A stretch of DNA of 64,000 nucleotides from Marsupella aquatica (Eukaryota; Marchantiophyta). Shown here piece by piece: positions 26,039 to 38,250 of this stretch. Numbering within the stretch: position 1 is the first letter of the stretch; every line of letters starts with the position of its first letter. The stretch spans positions 3,782,001-3,846,000 of the forward strand of contig OZ316895.1 of the NCBI GenBank assembly GCA_973895155.1. The letters are read 5' to 3'. Position numbers and translations under genes: made by a program. A model generated the notes under the pieces. The model worked only from the letters and a program-made list of their open reading frames with translations. It did no database searches and was not told the DNA's origin.

Positions 26039-27402
26039 CTAAGACTGGCCCCGTTCCACCCATAGTTTCTTGAATTCAATACAAGCAGACGAGGAGGTAT
26101 ATTTGGATTGTAGAGTATATGGGGACTACATTGCCTTAAGAGAAGTCACAACAGCTCCTCGTCCCCTCCGCCCCACAGTATGCGTATGAAATTTCACCTC
26201 GGCAAAATGTTTGTAACTACGTGGCTAGAATAACCAAGCTCATCTTGACAAACAATGGCTACAACGTTTGTTCAGAGAGAGCCGGTGGCTATTTAATTTT
26301 GGTCATTAAAAAACCAGAGGTTTACATTCCTCCGTGACTTGCGTTCGTTATCGGACAGACAATACTCGAAACTGCCAACTTGGCCATGGTGGCCTTTCAA
26401 ACAATTCCCAGTTATCCAGTGACTCTTGCTTAACCTTCCTTCCATGAATTTCAACCATCTCTGGCCTTCAAGCGGAGAGAAAAAATGAAATTATAGTCCA
26501 GAAGACCCAAGCGGGCCATGAGGCCATGAGAAACGTAACGCGACGGCTAACTGCAGATGAAAGGAAAGACGACGTACCACTAATTTAAGTACTTCGGTTA
26601 GATAACTTCATCCCCTCAGAATTAAATTTATCCATGAACTTAAGAAGATGCAGAGTCCAGATTGAAGCTTCACATACCTTGGATGCCAGAGAATGAGATG
26701 AACATTTCGTGAATAGCTCGTCGAGGGAGTCTCCACGACTCTGGCTAATGATCGCAATCTCATCTTCATCACAATTTCTAGTCGTGCTTCGGATTATCCG
26801 AATCCCGAGTTTCGTACAAGTATCTGCTCTACCCAAGAAAAATATAGTTGCTAACAACATTTCCTTGCCAATGCTGAGGGATATTGGCATGAACCAGAGA
26901 TTATTGCACAAAAAGGGAAACTTTGATGCATCTGGTCTTGACATCCATAAAGATTGGAAAACGGGTAGTATCTAATCTTTCAGGGGTAAAGCATCCATAA
27001 ACAAACACCTTGAGATACCACTCTCCCAACGAACCTTCTAAACCATGTGGCGCCCAAAATAGGACTGGTTTAAACATTAGAAATAAATCCCATTTCTGAT
27101 GGTAAACCCACTGTCCCTTAACCAGCTTGCAATTACAGGCCACGCGCTTGATGACTAAGCTTTGATACAATACTGTGCTCATCAGGCTGACTACAAAGTC
27201 TCAGCAACAGAATTAAATAAGAATGTGCAATCAATGACCAGCTCCCCGCCTGACCTTGGTCAACGAGAAGCGGTGACTCAATTCAAACATGAGTGGGGGA
27301 GTGATCCATCTTTTGTATACTAATCCCTAATAGTGTCCTGGGAGTCGACATTGAATAGAATGTCTGGCACTATTTGATCGTAGCTAGCAATGAGCCGTAG
27401 GA
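26039..27402. other. 3' flank of the PsbP-domain gene, no separate gene called
   Basis: Contains probable 3' UTR of the minus-strand PsbP-domain gene immediately left of its stop, then spacer. Minus frames at 26,585-26,944 (119 residues) and 26,901-27,182 (93 residues) overlap each other in different frames and match no family I know. Confidence 0.3.
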
Positions 27403-29802
27403 TCATGGGAGATAGAAAGTGGATGACGCCAATTGCAATCTATTTCCATTATCCTTCCACTTTGATTGAGGAGTTGAGGCACCAAGCACAAATACCTGTT
27501 TGGAAGCTCAAATTAGTACACTCATGACCTGCAGAAGTTTTCAGTTGATCAATTTCTCAGTGGTAAACTTGGGCAACAAAGAAAGTAAACTACAGAAGCA
27601 CATGTACCCGCTCCAGTGAGCCGGATCCCAAACAGATCCTAAAACAATTTTGGAACACAATTTCAAAAGATTGATAGGGTACATTGGTGCCTCACATTTC
27701 CCTTGGAGACACCTGTTAATAGCATAAAATGCATTCCTTTCACCAGGAACTCGTACATGTAGTATGTCCTGGCAAATCAACAGAATTGTTCTTCACATAA
27801 TGTAGTGATGTTCCAAAACCAAACAATGGCCAGTAACAGAAAACTCCCAACAATTCAATTTTTTCAGAACAACGAACACTAGAAACTCTCAGTTAAATTA
27901 CTCCTTTAGTCATAACAAATTGACGTGTTGTAATAAGCATCTGACAATCAGTAGTTAAGTGGTCACTGAAGTGTACCTTGGGATCCGAGAAGCTTTAGAA
28001 TTGATTATCCTGGCAGATAACAGCTTTGATCCCGCTGCAAAGTGCACCAGTCATCCAGTTGGGATGTCAGTAACCAGACCCATGAGTCCATAACTCCAGA
28101 CTGGATCGTGCTAACGAAAGCTCTGAAGTGTGTACCCTTATCCCAAGTCCAGTCTCTACAATCGGTCCCAACGGGACTATGATTCAACATTCACATATTA
28201 TTCTCGATTTTTAGATTCAGTGGTTCCTACATGTTTGCTTGCAAATGGCCCTGAGGATCGTCTACTCCAATTGGATCTCAAGGGAAAAGGTAGTTCGGCT
28301 TACATACGTGGAACAAAATTTGGGGCAGCCTCCTTAATGCTTCCGAAATCGGTTATGTCTTTGGTCTGCACATGCCGTATCCTGTTCGAACTTAGAATAA
28401 TATCAGGCTGACTAAACTACGTCCACAGGTATGGTGTGTACCGTGAGGCTCTTATTCCATTTCACAAATTCACTCACGTACACCGGCCTGTAGTATCCGT
28501 TTAGAAAGTTTGCGCAGTGGGCTTGGAAACGAACGTCAGGACGAGTACTTTCATCGCGTTCCCAGATGCGTCTCAGAATAGTCAACTATGATTCCTCTAT
28601 GTAGAACAGAGTTCATGCTGAATCCTTTGGAGAAATAATCAGAGAATGAAATTTGGCTTTCAGTGTACCTCAAAAAAGGAAAGCCGTAATCGCGATACAG
28701 GCTTGATGACAATACTGAGCACTTCAGCCCTGTGTCACCAGAATACTGTGATCAGCGATGTGTACAAGATTGACGAACAGTATCAGGTAATACATCACCG
28801 CCTTGTCAAGATCATTTAACCAAATCTTGATCCTCTCGTGTTACCAGCAGAAGACAATAATTGCAACGACATGTCCAGTGAAGTTTCTCCAGGTTCAGTA
28901 ACCAGAACTGCTCTACAAAGAAGGTGCTACTTTGAATTGATACTAAAAATTGGAGCACATGTTATTCAAATTAGTGCTCCAGAAGGGGCAGAAAATTACC
29001 TGTCTGGAGAAGCAAACCGAGCTGCAAAAGGATTATCTTTGGAGCGTTTACCATAAAGGTCATCATCGCCCTGAAATTCGTACAACACAGCAGCAATGGC
29101 AATCAGAAAGATGAGCATCAGCTACACATGCAAAGGGAGAACTTGCAGTTTTCCAGCTTTGAACAAACCGTTATTGAGGCAGGCCCTAGGTTATTTGCCT
29201 ATGAAGGTGAAAACGCTTCTCCTTCATCAAATGCTTCACAGAACTCTTCCCCCATTCTGATCCGACATTGAAAACTACAGATCTAGCCGTAGATATTTAC
29301 AGATCTAAACAACAGATGGGAGTTTGCTTACTTCATCTTCTTCATATTCTAAAACATCTTCATAACCAGGAGGAACTCGGAGGACAAAGCCTTCCCCACG
29401 GTATTTGTACCATGACTTCACATCCTCTGCAGGCTGCTGCCGTGATTCAGTCGACCCAAAATCCCCATTTGCGTTTGTCCCAGTGCTTCCATCAGCTGCT
29501 AAGTCGTTCCCAGCCAGATCAGATAATATCGATAAGGAGTGGGCATGCGTTGGAACAGCCAGAACACCTGCCAAAATCCCACTTAAAAGCAGCCATCCCC
29601 GCCTAGAAACAATACCCCGGTTTATGCCCTCCTGATCCTGGTGATCACCTGAGAAGGATACAGCAATAGCCAGTTTGCAAGATCGGCGTTCACAAAACGA
29701 AGCAGGGCTCTTCACACAATGCAGTTTCCTCACTCGGTCACCCCAGACGGAAGATTTCAGCTCTTCAACAGCTACCTGAGGCTGCAGACATATGACCCAC
29801 AC
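27403..29802 (-). CDS. PsbP-domain protein of the thylakoid lumen (PPD family), seven inferred exons
   Basis: PsbP-like protein; family members assist photosystem assembly or NDH function in the lumen. Inferred coding exons: 29802-29332, 29070-29000, 28886-28845, 28390-28308, 28034-27977, 27768-27696, 27495-27403 (TGA at 27405-27403). Every join keeps phase; product about 296 aa. Exon 1 holds a transit region, then the twin-arginine signal SRRGWLLLSGILAGVLAV with an Ala-x-Ala-like end (THAHS), so import by the Tat route is likely. PsbP signatures follow: YRGEGFVLRVPPGYEDV, NPFAARFASPD, TKDITDFGSIKEAA, GSKLLSARI, TYYMYEF, and C-terminal LGASTPQSKW. Exon 3 is only 42 bp with a weak acceptor, but it supplies the expected beta strand and keeps frame. 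The start is uncertain: a spliced upstream exon (ATG near 29,872, donor CGT/GTAAGT) could join at CCTCAG near 29,782. Which PPD subtype is not resolved. Confidence 0.88.
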
Positions 29803-29879
29803 ATGTATATGAAGTGGTTAAAAGATCGCTCGTACTGGGACTTACACGAGGTGCTTCGAAAACCATATTTCCAAAAGCA

Positions 29880-31200
29880 TGGTAGGCAGCTTCTTCTGCA
29901 ACACTTGGCCTGATAATTCCCGAGCTAGTGAGGGCTCTAATCAACACTGACGAAATAAATAACAAAGGAAAGAAAAAAGAACCCTCAGCTCCTACATAAA
30001 CGCAATGACATAATCCATAAGTAGAGCCCAGGGACTCCGGCCAACTGGAAATCTATCGACCCAACCGCCACAATACGACCCCCAAAAGCAACTCACACCA
30101 GATAAGTTGCACTCACGTCTCGGGGGAGAAACGACTGAAAGAAACTAACAATCTATATCCCCATTGGCTTCTAGATTGTCAAATCTCTCAAGTGAGGCAC
30201 TCATTCTACGTGGACACCTCCACCACAATCTCGAGAGAAATACACAGGACCTGAGTTTTACTTCTGAAGCTTGCAAGGCGTGTCATAGGTTGTACATCAA
30301 GGACACTGTTCAGTCTTTCAAATACACTTGGAAAACCAATTTCTACGGTACAGTACGCACAGCCCAACACAGATTTGCAGACAGGTAGCAGAAAATTATT
30401 TTTATGCTGGAAAAAATCCTAAGAGTCCAACGGATGACAACGCCAAACATTGGAGACCACGAATTATTGTCACGCAGACCACAGAAAAGATTCTATTGAA
30501 TGACCACTTCTCTACTACAGTAGATACGAACACCGGAAACCCAGCTAAAATGGCAAAATAGGGGGGAACGGCACCGGACAGTCCTCGAATCTCCCAAAGA
30601 GCGCTCGCTATGGCCTCCCATCGAGATCCACACCTGGGTTGCAGCCGTCTGCGACGCAGCAACGGATCTGAGAACAGAACCGATGATCGTAGCTGAAACC
30701 GCGGCCATCTCCAACAAGAACAGCTGCAACGAAGTGATGACAGAGTCGCAACTCCTGCTCCGCTCTTCCTGGCCAAAAGCAAGGCCTCGTCACTCGGCTG
30801 ATTCTCTTTGCTTCTGTACGCTAAACCTCAGCTGTTTTGCTCTCGTGCAGCTCAATTTCCAAACTCTATCGACCTTCTATTCGTTTCCGCTGGATTCCTT
30901 TGGCTCAAATTCTTCTTTCGATTTCCTGCTTCGTTCTGACGATTTCCTGTTTCCTTCAATCTTCTCTCGATGAAATCCAATTTATTAGTTGGAGAAGAAA
31001 TTACACTGACAGTCCAAGATCTTCTTCGTCTACCCACCGAGATGCTTGTTTTCTCTGCTGCTGCGAGATTTGGATCACTGGACCATGGAATGCGATTATT
31101 GTACCATGGATGTTGCGAGATTGGATCAGTGGACCATGGATTGGGATTATCGTACTCTGGATGAAAGGCGGACAGGATAATACATACATTAATTAATTAC
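29880..31200. promoter_or_regulatory. Upstream flank of the PsbP-domain gene; possible leader exon
   Basis: Presumed promoter and 5' UTR region for the minus-strand PsbP-domain gene. A 126-residue minus frame at 30,402-30,782 begins with an Arg/Ser-rich, acid-poor stretch like a plastid transit peptide, but I see no in-phase join to the gene, so it is left as a possibility. A two-copy ~51 bp repeat (TGGATCA-TGGACCATGGA) lies at about 31,072-31,160. Confidence 0.3.
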
Positions 31201-32150
31201 TAGTGATAACTATGGAAAGTAGTGCACATCTACACCCTTCTCTGCAATTAGTGTTATGGAAGAGTTATGGAAGAAGGAGCCCAATGCCTCTGAGTCGGAG
31301 AGAACATGTTGAGGAGAGGGAAAGATATTGAGATGAGATAAAGATATTTATGCAAGATAAAGATGTTTATGCAAGATAAAAATGTAGAGGTGAGTTTAGA
31401 TATTGAGGCGAGGCAAAGATATCTTTTGTCACGTGAATATGTTGTGGTCGGGGAGGATAATTGTGAGGGTGTAGGGACATGAGATAGCCATCATTGCGTC
31501 ACAGAGTCCAAACATGACAGAAGGGAATATTTTTTGTTTCAATTTTTTCCTCTTGTCATTTAAGTTTTAAGGAAATAAATATTTTCTTTATGTTTTCTTC
31601 AAATTGATTTTCAAACTGCCACTAGCCATATAAAAGGGGGAAGTGTCCAAGAATTCTCCCTTTTTCACATTAGGGCATGTCAAAGAACTCCCATAAGCAA
31701 ATTCTTATGGCCTTGGGTTTCTGGACATATCATCCCTTATGGGGTTTGAGTTTTTGGACTTATCATCCTGAATGGGTTATGTATTTTGGTAGCCCATAAC
31801 TACTTTGTCCTGGCCATAAAAACACTTAATGTCAGTATCAGCCCTGTTTTGACACTCCCTATTCCACCCTTTTGTCTCTGCTACACCATTTCAAGGAAAG
31901 GGTACTATTTATGGTCAAACCTATTAGTCATGGCTAGTGTTAGATTTAAGAGAAGTAGAGAACTATGTGAACATGTGTTAGCTTTAGTGCCACTGGGGTT
32001 TGTTCTCCACATACTCTAGGTCCATGACTCCAAAGGACATATCATCAGCAAGATTAATCCAAATCATTCAAATCATGCTCTTGGGCAGGTCAGAAAAGCT
32101 GGCTGCTGGGTTAGGTATGCCTGTTCAATGGGCAGGGTTACAACTGCAGC
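31201..32150. other. Spacer with short local repeats
   Basis: At 31,330-31,390 the phrase GATAAAGAT-TTTATGCAA is repeated. TTATGG and TGGGTTT phrases recur at 31,690-31,790. No coding frame is convincing; the 77-residue frame at 31,786-32,019 matches nothing known. Confidence 0.35.
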
Positions 32151-32154
32151 ATTG

Positions 32155-32720
32155 TTTCGCTTTCTGTTTTATTTATAGGATAAGGACGGTTTCGCTTTCT
32201 GTTTTATTTATAGGATAAGGACGGTTTGGTCTGGGTTACTTTACTGGTCTGTAACCCTCTGATCAGAAAATGAAGAAATGCTGACCAGCAGCGGCCAGGG
32301 TTACAACTGCAGGATTGTTTCGCTTTCTGTTTTATTTATAGGATAAGGACGGTTTGGTCTGGGGTTACTTTGGTCTGGGGTTACTTGTCTGGGGTTACTC
32401 GTCTGTCTGGGGTTACTTTGGGTTGGGGTTACTTTGGTCTGGGGTTACTTTACTGGACTGAAACCCTCTGATCAGAAAATGAAGAAATGCTGACCAGCAG
32501 CGGCCAGGGTTACAACTGCAGGATTGTTTCGCTTTCTGTTTTATTTATAGGATAAGGACGGTTTGGTCTGGGGTTACTTTGGTCTGGGGTTACTTGTCTG
32601 GGGTTACTCGTCTGTCTGGGGTTACTTTGGGTTGGGGTTACTTTGGTCTGGGGTTACTTTACTGGACTGAAACCCTCTGATCAGAAAATGAAGAAATGCT
32701 GACCAGCAGCGGCCAGGAAG
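32155..32720. repeat. Nested tandem duplication, 209 bp period plus a GGGGTTAC minisatellite
   Basis: The segment from GCGGCCAGGGTTACAACTGC at about 32,289 is repeated almost exactly at about 32,498 (period 209). A shorter piece, GTTTCGCTTTCTGTTTTATT through GGATAAGGACG, is also duplicated head to tail at 32,155-32,225. Inside each 209 bp copy lies a short array of TCTGGGGTTACTT-like units. The near identity of the copies implies recent duplication. Related sequence (GTAACCCTGTGACCAGAAAG) occurs at 38,550. Confidence 0.85.
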
Positions 32721-33180
32721 GTTGTCTGTAACACTTTGTTCAGAATGTGAAGAAATGCTGACCACCAGCAGCCAGGAAGGTTTTCTGGACTTTGTGGGAA
32801 CAGATTTCAGACTAGAACCCCTGCCCAAAGAGTCATTATCATACCTGCCTGGAAAAAAGATTAACGTGTAAGACTTTCTGGGCACCAAGTAGAAAAGTCT
32901 GCACACACTTTCTGGGCACCTAGTAGAAAAGTTTACACACGGGTAACCGTTCTGCCTGACAGGAATTCCAGGGTAATTCGAGGAGAGGACGAGGACGTCC
33001 ACAGCACCTTGAAGAAGAGATTAATCGAGCCACGGGCAGGAACAAGATCAATCTGAAGATAACCAGTTGCATATTATCCTGGACGCTAAAATGACCATCG
33101 GAAACAAAGTACTTGCTGTGCCAAACCTTTGCAACTGTCGGAGAGACAGCTAATCCTCGAAGAAAATATTTAGAGAGCTA
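32721..33180. other. Spacer related to the preceding repeat
   Basis: Continues with a diverged half copy of the previous unit (AGAATGTGAAGAAATGCTGACCACC) and a local duplication of ACACTTTCTGGGCACC-AGTAGAAAAG at about 32,872-32,930. The minus frame at 32,622-33,002 runs through these repeats and is not credible. Confidence 0.4.
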
Positions 33181-33185
33181 AGCAG

Positions 33186-33365
33186 CATCCAGACCAATTC
33201 TTGGGCTGCCATGCTTTACTCTCATTCATACCAGAAGCACTTTACATTTATTCCACTAGAAAATGAGTAGACACAGCATCCAGACCAATTCTTGGGCTGC
33301 CATGCTTTACTCGGGTTCATACCAGAAGCACTTTACATTTATTCCACTAGAAAATGAGTAGACAC
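33186..33365. repeat. Near-perfect 90 bp direct duplication
   Basis: The block from GCATCCAGACCAATTCTTGG through ACTAGAAAATGAGTAGACAC at about 33,186-33,275 is repeated immediately at about 33,276-33,365 with only a few differences (CTCTCATTC against CTCGGGTTC). A young tandem duplication. Confidence 0.9.
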
Positions 33366-34306
33366 CAAAACACCAGACCCACTTCGGCTGTTCTCCAATG
33401 TGTCACATTGGAGGTCGAGCAAGTCCTACGTTGCACACTAAATTTGTCTTACGATGTTACAATTCTTGGGCGGAAGAGTATGTATATGAGGGTTGCTCCA
33501 AAGCACTACTGTCAATCATCCTATGTTCAAGCGGCAAGCAAAACCGAAGACGAAAAACTGAAGGGCGACAATTGTCAGTCAGAATGTAGAGAATCAGATA
33601 GGTACTTTTGGTAGTTCTCATTTCGAGACACAAGTACTGAAATTAAGTTAGTAATCTTCTATGCTACAGGAGCTTGGACAGTATCTGCCTTCGAGCAGTG
33701 AAGGGTTGGTTTACTGGTAGACACTAAACTTTTTCGGGTGGCTGTGTCATGCTAGTCTAGGACATAAAAACTACCCAAAACTACAAGCTTGGAACCGTAC
33801 CTTTGATCTCGTAATCCTCCAATCCCGTCAAGTTCGAGATACGCTACGACTAAAACTGCCAAGTTGTTCACAGAAATAGCTGGTTAAGTGAAACTGATAA
33901 AGCCTAGAAAACCTGGAATGTACTCAGGCACATCTCACCTTTCCTTCCACTTTACGGAAGAGCTCAGGCACACGCATCCACCACTAGGATCTCAGATAAA
34001 CGAAGATTTGCTAACTTTGGATGTCTCCGTTATGTCTGGGTGTGCTCGAGCTTCTGCTTTGAAATTGGATTCAGAAACACTCTGCCACCTCCTGCCTCTG
34101 GCCAGCCCTTGCAACTTTATCCAGTAAATGCTTGACAGCAATAAGTGCGAGAAGCACAAAGGACACAAGCAAAAAACAACAAAAATGGGCGAGATGCCCA
34201 AAAGTGAATGGAAGCATGGCCTTCATATTGGACATCTCATTAATGACACATGATCGAAGTAATTGACAGGAGAACCGTTTTTTTTTCTTAAGATGGTTCA
34301 ATTTGA
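33366..34306. other. 3' flank of the GCP3 gene
   Basis: Lies downstream of the minus-strand GCP3 stop at 34,307 and probably holds its 3' UTR at the right end. No recognised protein is encoded. Frames at 33,354-33,614 and 33,888-34,301 are short and mutually overlapping on opposite strands. Confidence 0.3.
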
Positions 34307-37187
34307 TCAGTCGAAACTCTGGATTTTCAAGGACGTCCGTTTGAACTTGAGAGGAGTGGTGGAAATATTCATGTGCTGTCGAGTATAAAATTCTGAAAAG
34401 TCTAATCTAAATGAAAGGAATTTCAAGTCTACGTGCTGTTGTGCAGGAAGCTGGGCAATGAACCCCTCTAGAAGAGATGAGTACTCAAAAGCTACGTCGT
34501 CCATCTCCTCTCCAATCCCTGTCAAGAAGTCTCCCGATGGGGATGTGGACGATGAATTCCTCACATGAGATCTTGCTAAAGACAGCTCCTTCTTGACCCT
34601 ATGTCTGGCAATACTTTGGCTTCTGCAGAGGCACGTTGCACTGATTTTAGAAATATATCAAAACACATATGGTGCTCAATCTTCAATTATGTTAATGAAC
34701 ATGACGAGCTCATGAATCTCAAAAGCGAATGTACTTAAAGGAGGTGGTGATTTTGGATTACCTGGACTCCACTTCTCGTGCGTTCTCGAAAAGGCGGTCA
34801 GCAAGTCCCCTGAACCGGAGAATCAGATCGAACAGCGTGAACAGTGTTTTGCATAGCAGCTGAGATCGCTCACCAAGAAGACCTTTCTCTAAGATTGAGC
34901 CAAGGTACTTGTCATGGGCAGTGATCAAGTCATCAAGGTCGTGGGCCTCCTCCATTTCCTCACAAAAATTTGCCCAAGAAAATTCAAGAACCTCAAACAT
35001 GATGTAGTATTGTAAATTGGTGACAAAATGATTCATTTCATTTCTAAGTGTTTGGCATCGCCTCAGCACCACTGTGAGTGCCGACTTCGCCCGTATATCA
35101 TCAGTTGCCGTCAGTCGTGCTACAGAGCAATTTGGCTTCATGGTTTGCCATGTCGCACTTAGAGCATGTTCTACTCGCTTGAGCCTCCAGAGAAAGTTGA
35201 AAATTCTCAGGTATTTCGTCATGACATCCTCTGTGAAAACAGTAGTCAAGGGACCCTGTGCATGATAATCCAACGAAAACACATCCCATCCTCTGTCCCC
35301 GTCGTCGTGGGGCATCATTTTTACTCTTAACTTGTCTAATATGTCACTATCGTCGTATTGTGCATTTGAAGCTCTGATGGCACTCTCCAACGTGCCGGAG
35401 AGCTTGAATGAGCTAAACGTGTTGGCAGGCATCGATAATTCTGGCCCCACAAGATCCATCAAGTACTGGATGAAGTCCCCCTGACCCAAAAGTAAATATC
35501 TCTTGATAGCCAGACACTGATCTCGGAATTTGTACCGGTTATACACAATCTCGATGAGGTGACGATCAATTCTCCGAGCTGCTTCTACTACTAGAGTCTC
35601 CAGAGCATCTGTCTCACCGTAGCCAAGACCTCCACCGCCATTGGCAGAAGCTTGACCGCTTGCCACAGCAGTTGCTGCAGCTTTGGCCCAGTCTTGGTCC
35701 TCACAGCAAACCCTTAAAAAATTGATTGACTTCCCAGTTCGTAAAATGCTCTGTGCCACGGGTTCTGGTATGAAGGAGGGGAGCATGGACGTCTGCAGCT
35801 GGTACCCTTCACGCCAGAGAGCTTCTGATTTGACAGACTGAGCTACTATGAAGAACTCCCCATGAAGATCATCTACCTCTCCCTCGAGCACCCATCTCCG
35901 AACCATCTCAAAAAGTGGGGCACAGACTCTGCGCAACAAGCGCTTCAAGAAGCTCCGGATCAAGGGGTCACCATGTTGAGCGTGCATATGAATTGCCCCA
36001 GCCATAGCACCCCCTCTCAACGTCTTGCAGTCGTCCACCAGCACAGCCATCAACCGCATTCTCATAAGAGGCTCTGCCAGCCAGACTGCCAACCGGCGAA
36101 GTGACAGATAGTTTCCCCCATTTCCATACTCCTCATTCGCCATCAAGGGAATTTGGTTGTGCACTTGTGTCTCCAACACGGCCATCAAGCGGTAGTAATC
36201 CCCTAACTCCTCCTGTAGAGCTGCACAGAATGCCTGCCCCACAGTGCCAACTGCTTCCAGCGGCCCATCCTCCAAACTCTCAGAGATATGATTCCTAACC
36301 CGGCGAAAAAGCCACCCAACCTCGCAAAGTCGCCGAACCAGAACCCTCGTTGTTTTCGCTACTTTGAGAGACTCTTCAATGACAAAGCCGTCCGCCTCTT
36401 TGTCAAATTTCACATAGCGTCCATCGATGCCTTGGCAAGCGTAAACCACATCCCGGACCAGTGCCCCTTCTGACACTTCCGATTCCAGCTGACAAATCTC
36501 CACATATTCTCTGATTGCGAGGGACCTCGCATTCGCAGCATCCTTTGACAGTATGAGCACACCACCACCGTGAGCTGCACTGTGGTGGTCCAACCCAGCT
36601 GACTGAGGCTTGGCAGGATTCAACAATGTATGATGATGGTGATGCACGGTGCCGTTTCCGGAGACACGCTGAGGGGATGAGTTTGATCGGAATACACCGT
36701 TGGGGAGCTTAGGGTGCTCGAAAGTGTCCGATAGGGTTTGGAGTCCTCCCACCACGCCAGGGACGGAGAGAGTGGAAGTCAGGCCCACGGCAGAGCCCCT
36801 GGTTTGTGACCCTTCTCGTCTCTGGTCCTCTGAGACGGCACGGAGGAGATAGAGCACCGCCCACCTGTTCTCCACACTACCAGGGCCGGTCTGGGACGCG
36901 AAGCGTCTGTGCAGGTCGGCAAATGTGAGCGCATCGGAGGACCTTCCCTCTTGCACCAGCTTCCGCTTGATAGCCTCTCCCATGGCGACCTCATCGTTGA
37001 CGAGAGAGGGTGCAATTCGGCTACCGATGATGCGCATTGCGTACTGAACTGCCCTCTCTGCAACTGCGGAGTTGCCTCCACCATTTTGATGCTGCGGCTG
37101 CTTTTCGTTTGAATAGGGCGGCGGAGTGCTGGGCAACACCCTCGCTACCAGCTGCTTCACCAGATCCGCAACGACCTCCCCGTCCAT
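34307..37187 (-). CDS. GCP3: Gamma-tubulin complex component 3 (GCP3/SPC98)
   Basis: Core subunit of the gamma-tubulin small complex; nucleates microtubules at the nuclear envelope, cortex and spindle. Two coding exons: 37187-34762 and 34622-34307, joined by a 139 bp GT-AG intron (AG/A completes an Arg codon). Product about 913 aa, longer than the usual 840-860 of plants because of an inserted His/Gly/Ser-rich stretch near residues 150-220 containing five consecutive His. Plant GCP3 signatures are clear: FADLHRRFASQTGPGSVENR early, then the N-terminal GRIP domain with LSLRRLAVWLAEP and RGGAMAGAIHMHAQHGDP, then AIKRYLLLGQGDF and MPHDDGDRGWDVFSL, and the C-terminal GRIP domain with FNFLWRLKRVEH and RNEMNHFVTNLQYYI. 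Exon 2 adds LPAQQHVDLKFLSFRLDF. I chose the internal Met at 37,187 (MDGEVVADL) over one at 37,211 because its N terminus aligns better with the family. The reading frame is intact. Confidence 0.95.
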
Positions 37188-37211
37188 GAGAAACCAATCA
37201 ATTCCTATCAC

Positions 37212-38000
37212 ACTTTCCTCCTCCTTCTTTCATATGACCACCCAATGCCTGTCATCTTACTGCTGCGCCATTAGCCCGAATCCATCATTTTTTCTCCAGT
37301 CTCCTCAAAACCATCGCCAAAACGCTCTCCTGCATATCCTGGCCCTGGCCTCGTACCTGCTGCATAGTTCCCGCGTCCATCAATCAGACAGCAGACAAGA
37401 CGTTCGAAATTGCCAGAACAATGCCATCTCGAACAAGAAGAGGAGAAGAAGAGATGGAAAGAAGAAGCAAAGCATAAGAAGAAAAACAAGAAGACAATGA
37501 GCAAGATGAAGATATAAAAAGAAAGGAGAAGATAAAAGCAGAGCAGACGAGACAAGAAACGCACAAAACGCACAAAACGGAATTCGGCACCCAAAACTCA
37601 AAACTCTCGCGTGAATGCAAAAATACCTTCAACCTTCCCGACTCCTCGATTCCTTCTTTGGCCGAGCTGACTATCCCACCCTGCTCAGGCAGCTCCACTC
37701 TACTCTCGAAACGCGCGGCACCAGCTCAGAAGTACGATCTGGTCCACCCCCTTCTCAGTACGTTCAAGACAGAACAACTCCAGCTCCTGATCAACTCTAT
37801 CTACAGTCAGTCACTCGGAGCAGCACCGCCGTACCAGCATTGTTGTGTTGATCATTCCCTCGGCCCCCAAGCCTACTCCCAGCGCTAAGACACACATTCT
37901 TTCGGCCTAATCGAGTCAAGCCGGTGCTCGTATGACTTCTTCTTCGTATACCTCCTCCTCCTATCCTGCCTTCTGCGAGCCAACCAACCAACCAACCAAA
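37212..38000. promoter_or_regulatory. 5' flank of GCP3
   Basis: Upstream of the minus-strand GCP3 start. An A/G-rich plus-strand tract (37,420-37,560) is a CT-rich tract on the gene's strand, common in plant 5' UTRs. Chance frames on both strands are Leu/Phe/Ser-rich and not coding. CCAACCAACCAACCAACC at about 37,980-37,998 is a short tetranucleotide repeat. Confidence 0.35.
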
Positions 38001-38024
38001 ACCCGATTTGCTTGAGAGACTCAG

Positions 38025-38028
38025 AGAG

Positions 38029-38065
<37 letters not shown>

Positions 38066-38250
38066 GACAAAGTACGAGAGAGAGAGAGAACGAGACAAAG
38101 AACGAGAGAGAGAGAGAAAACGGGAGAGAGAAGCGAATTGCTTGCTTGAAGGCGAGAGAGAGAGAGAGAGAGAGAGAGCAGAATAATTGCTTGATTGAAG
38201 GAGAGACCCGAATTGCGAGCGAGAGAGGGAGAGAGGGAGAGAGGCGAGGG
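38025..38250. repeat. GA microsatellite cluster
   Basis: Several GAGAGAGA tracts (about 38,033-38,062, 38,078-38,090, 38,106-38,118, 38,154-38,178, 38,220-38,245), separated by short unique pieces. The 133-residue and 187-residue frames across this segment are low-complexity Glu/Arg or Leu/Ser repeats and are not genes. GAGA-rich DNA is common near plant promoters, so it may belong to the GCP3 upstream region. Confidence 0.85.

Noticed and set aside
32340-32660. Interstitial telomere repeat
   Set aside because: The GGGGTTAC units are not TTTAGGG or another plant telomere unit and lie within a larger 209 bp duplication.
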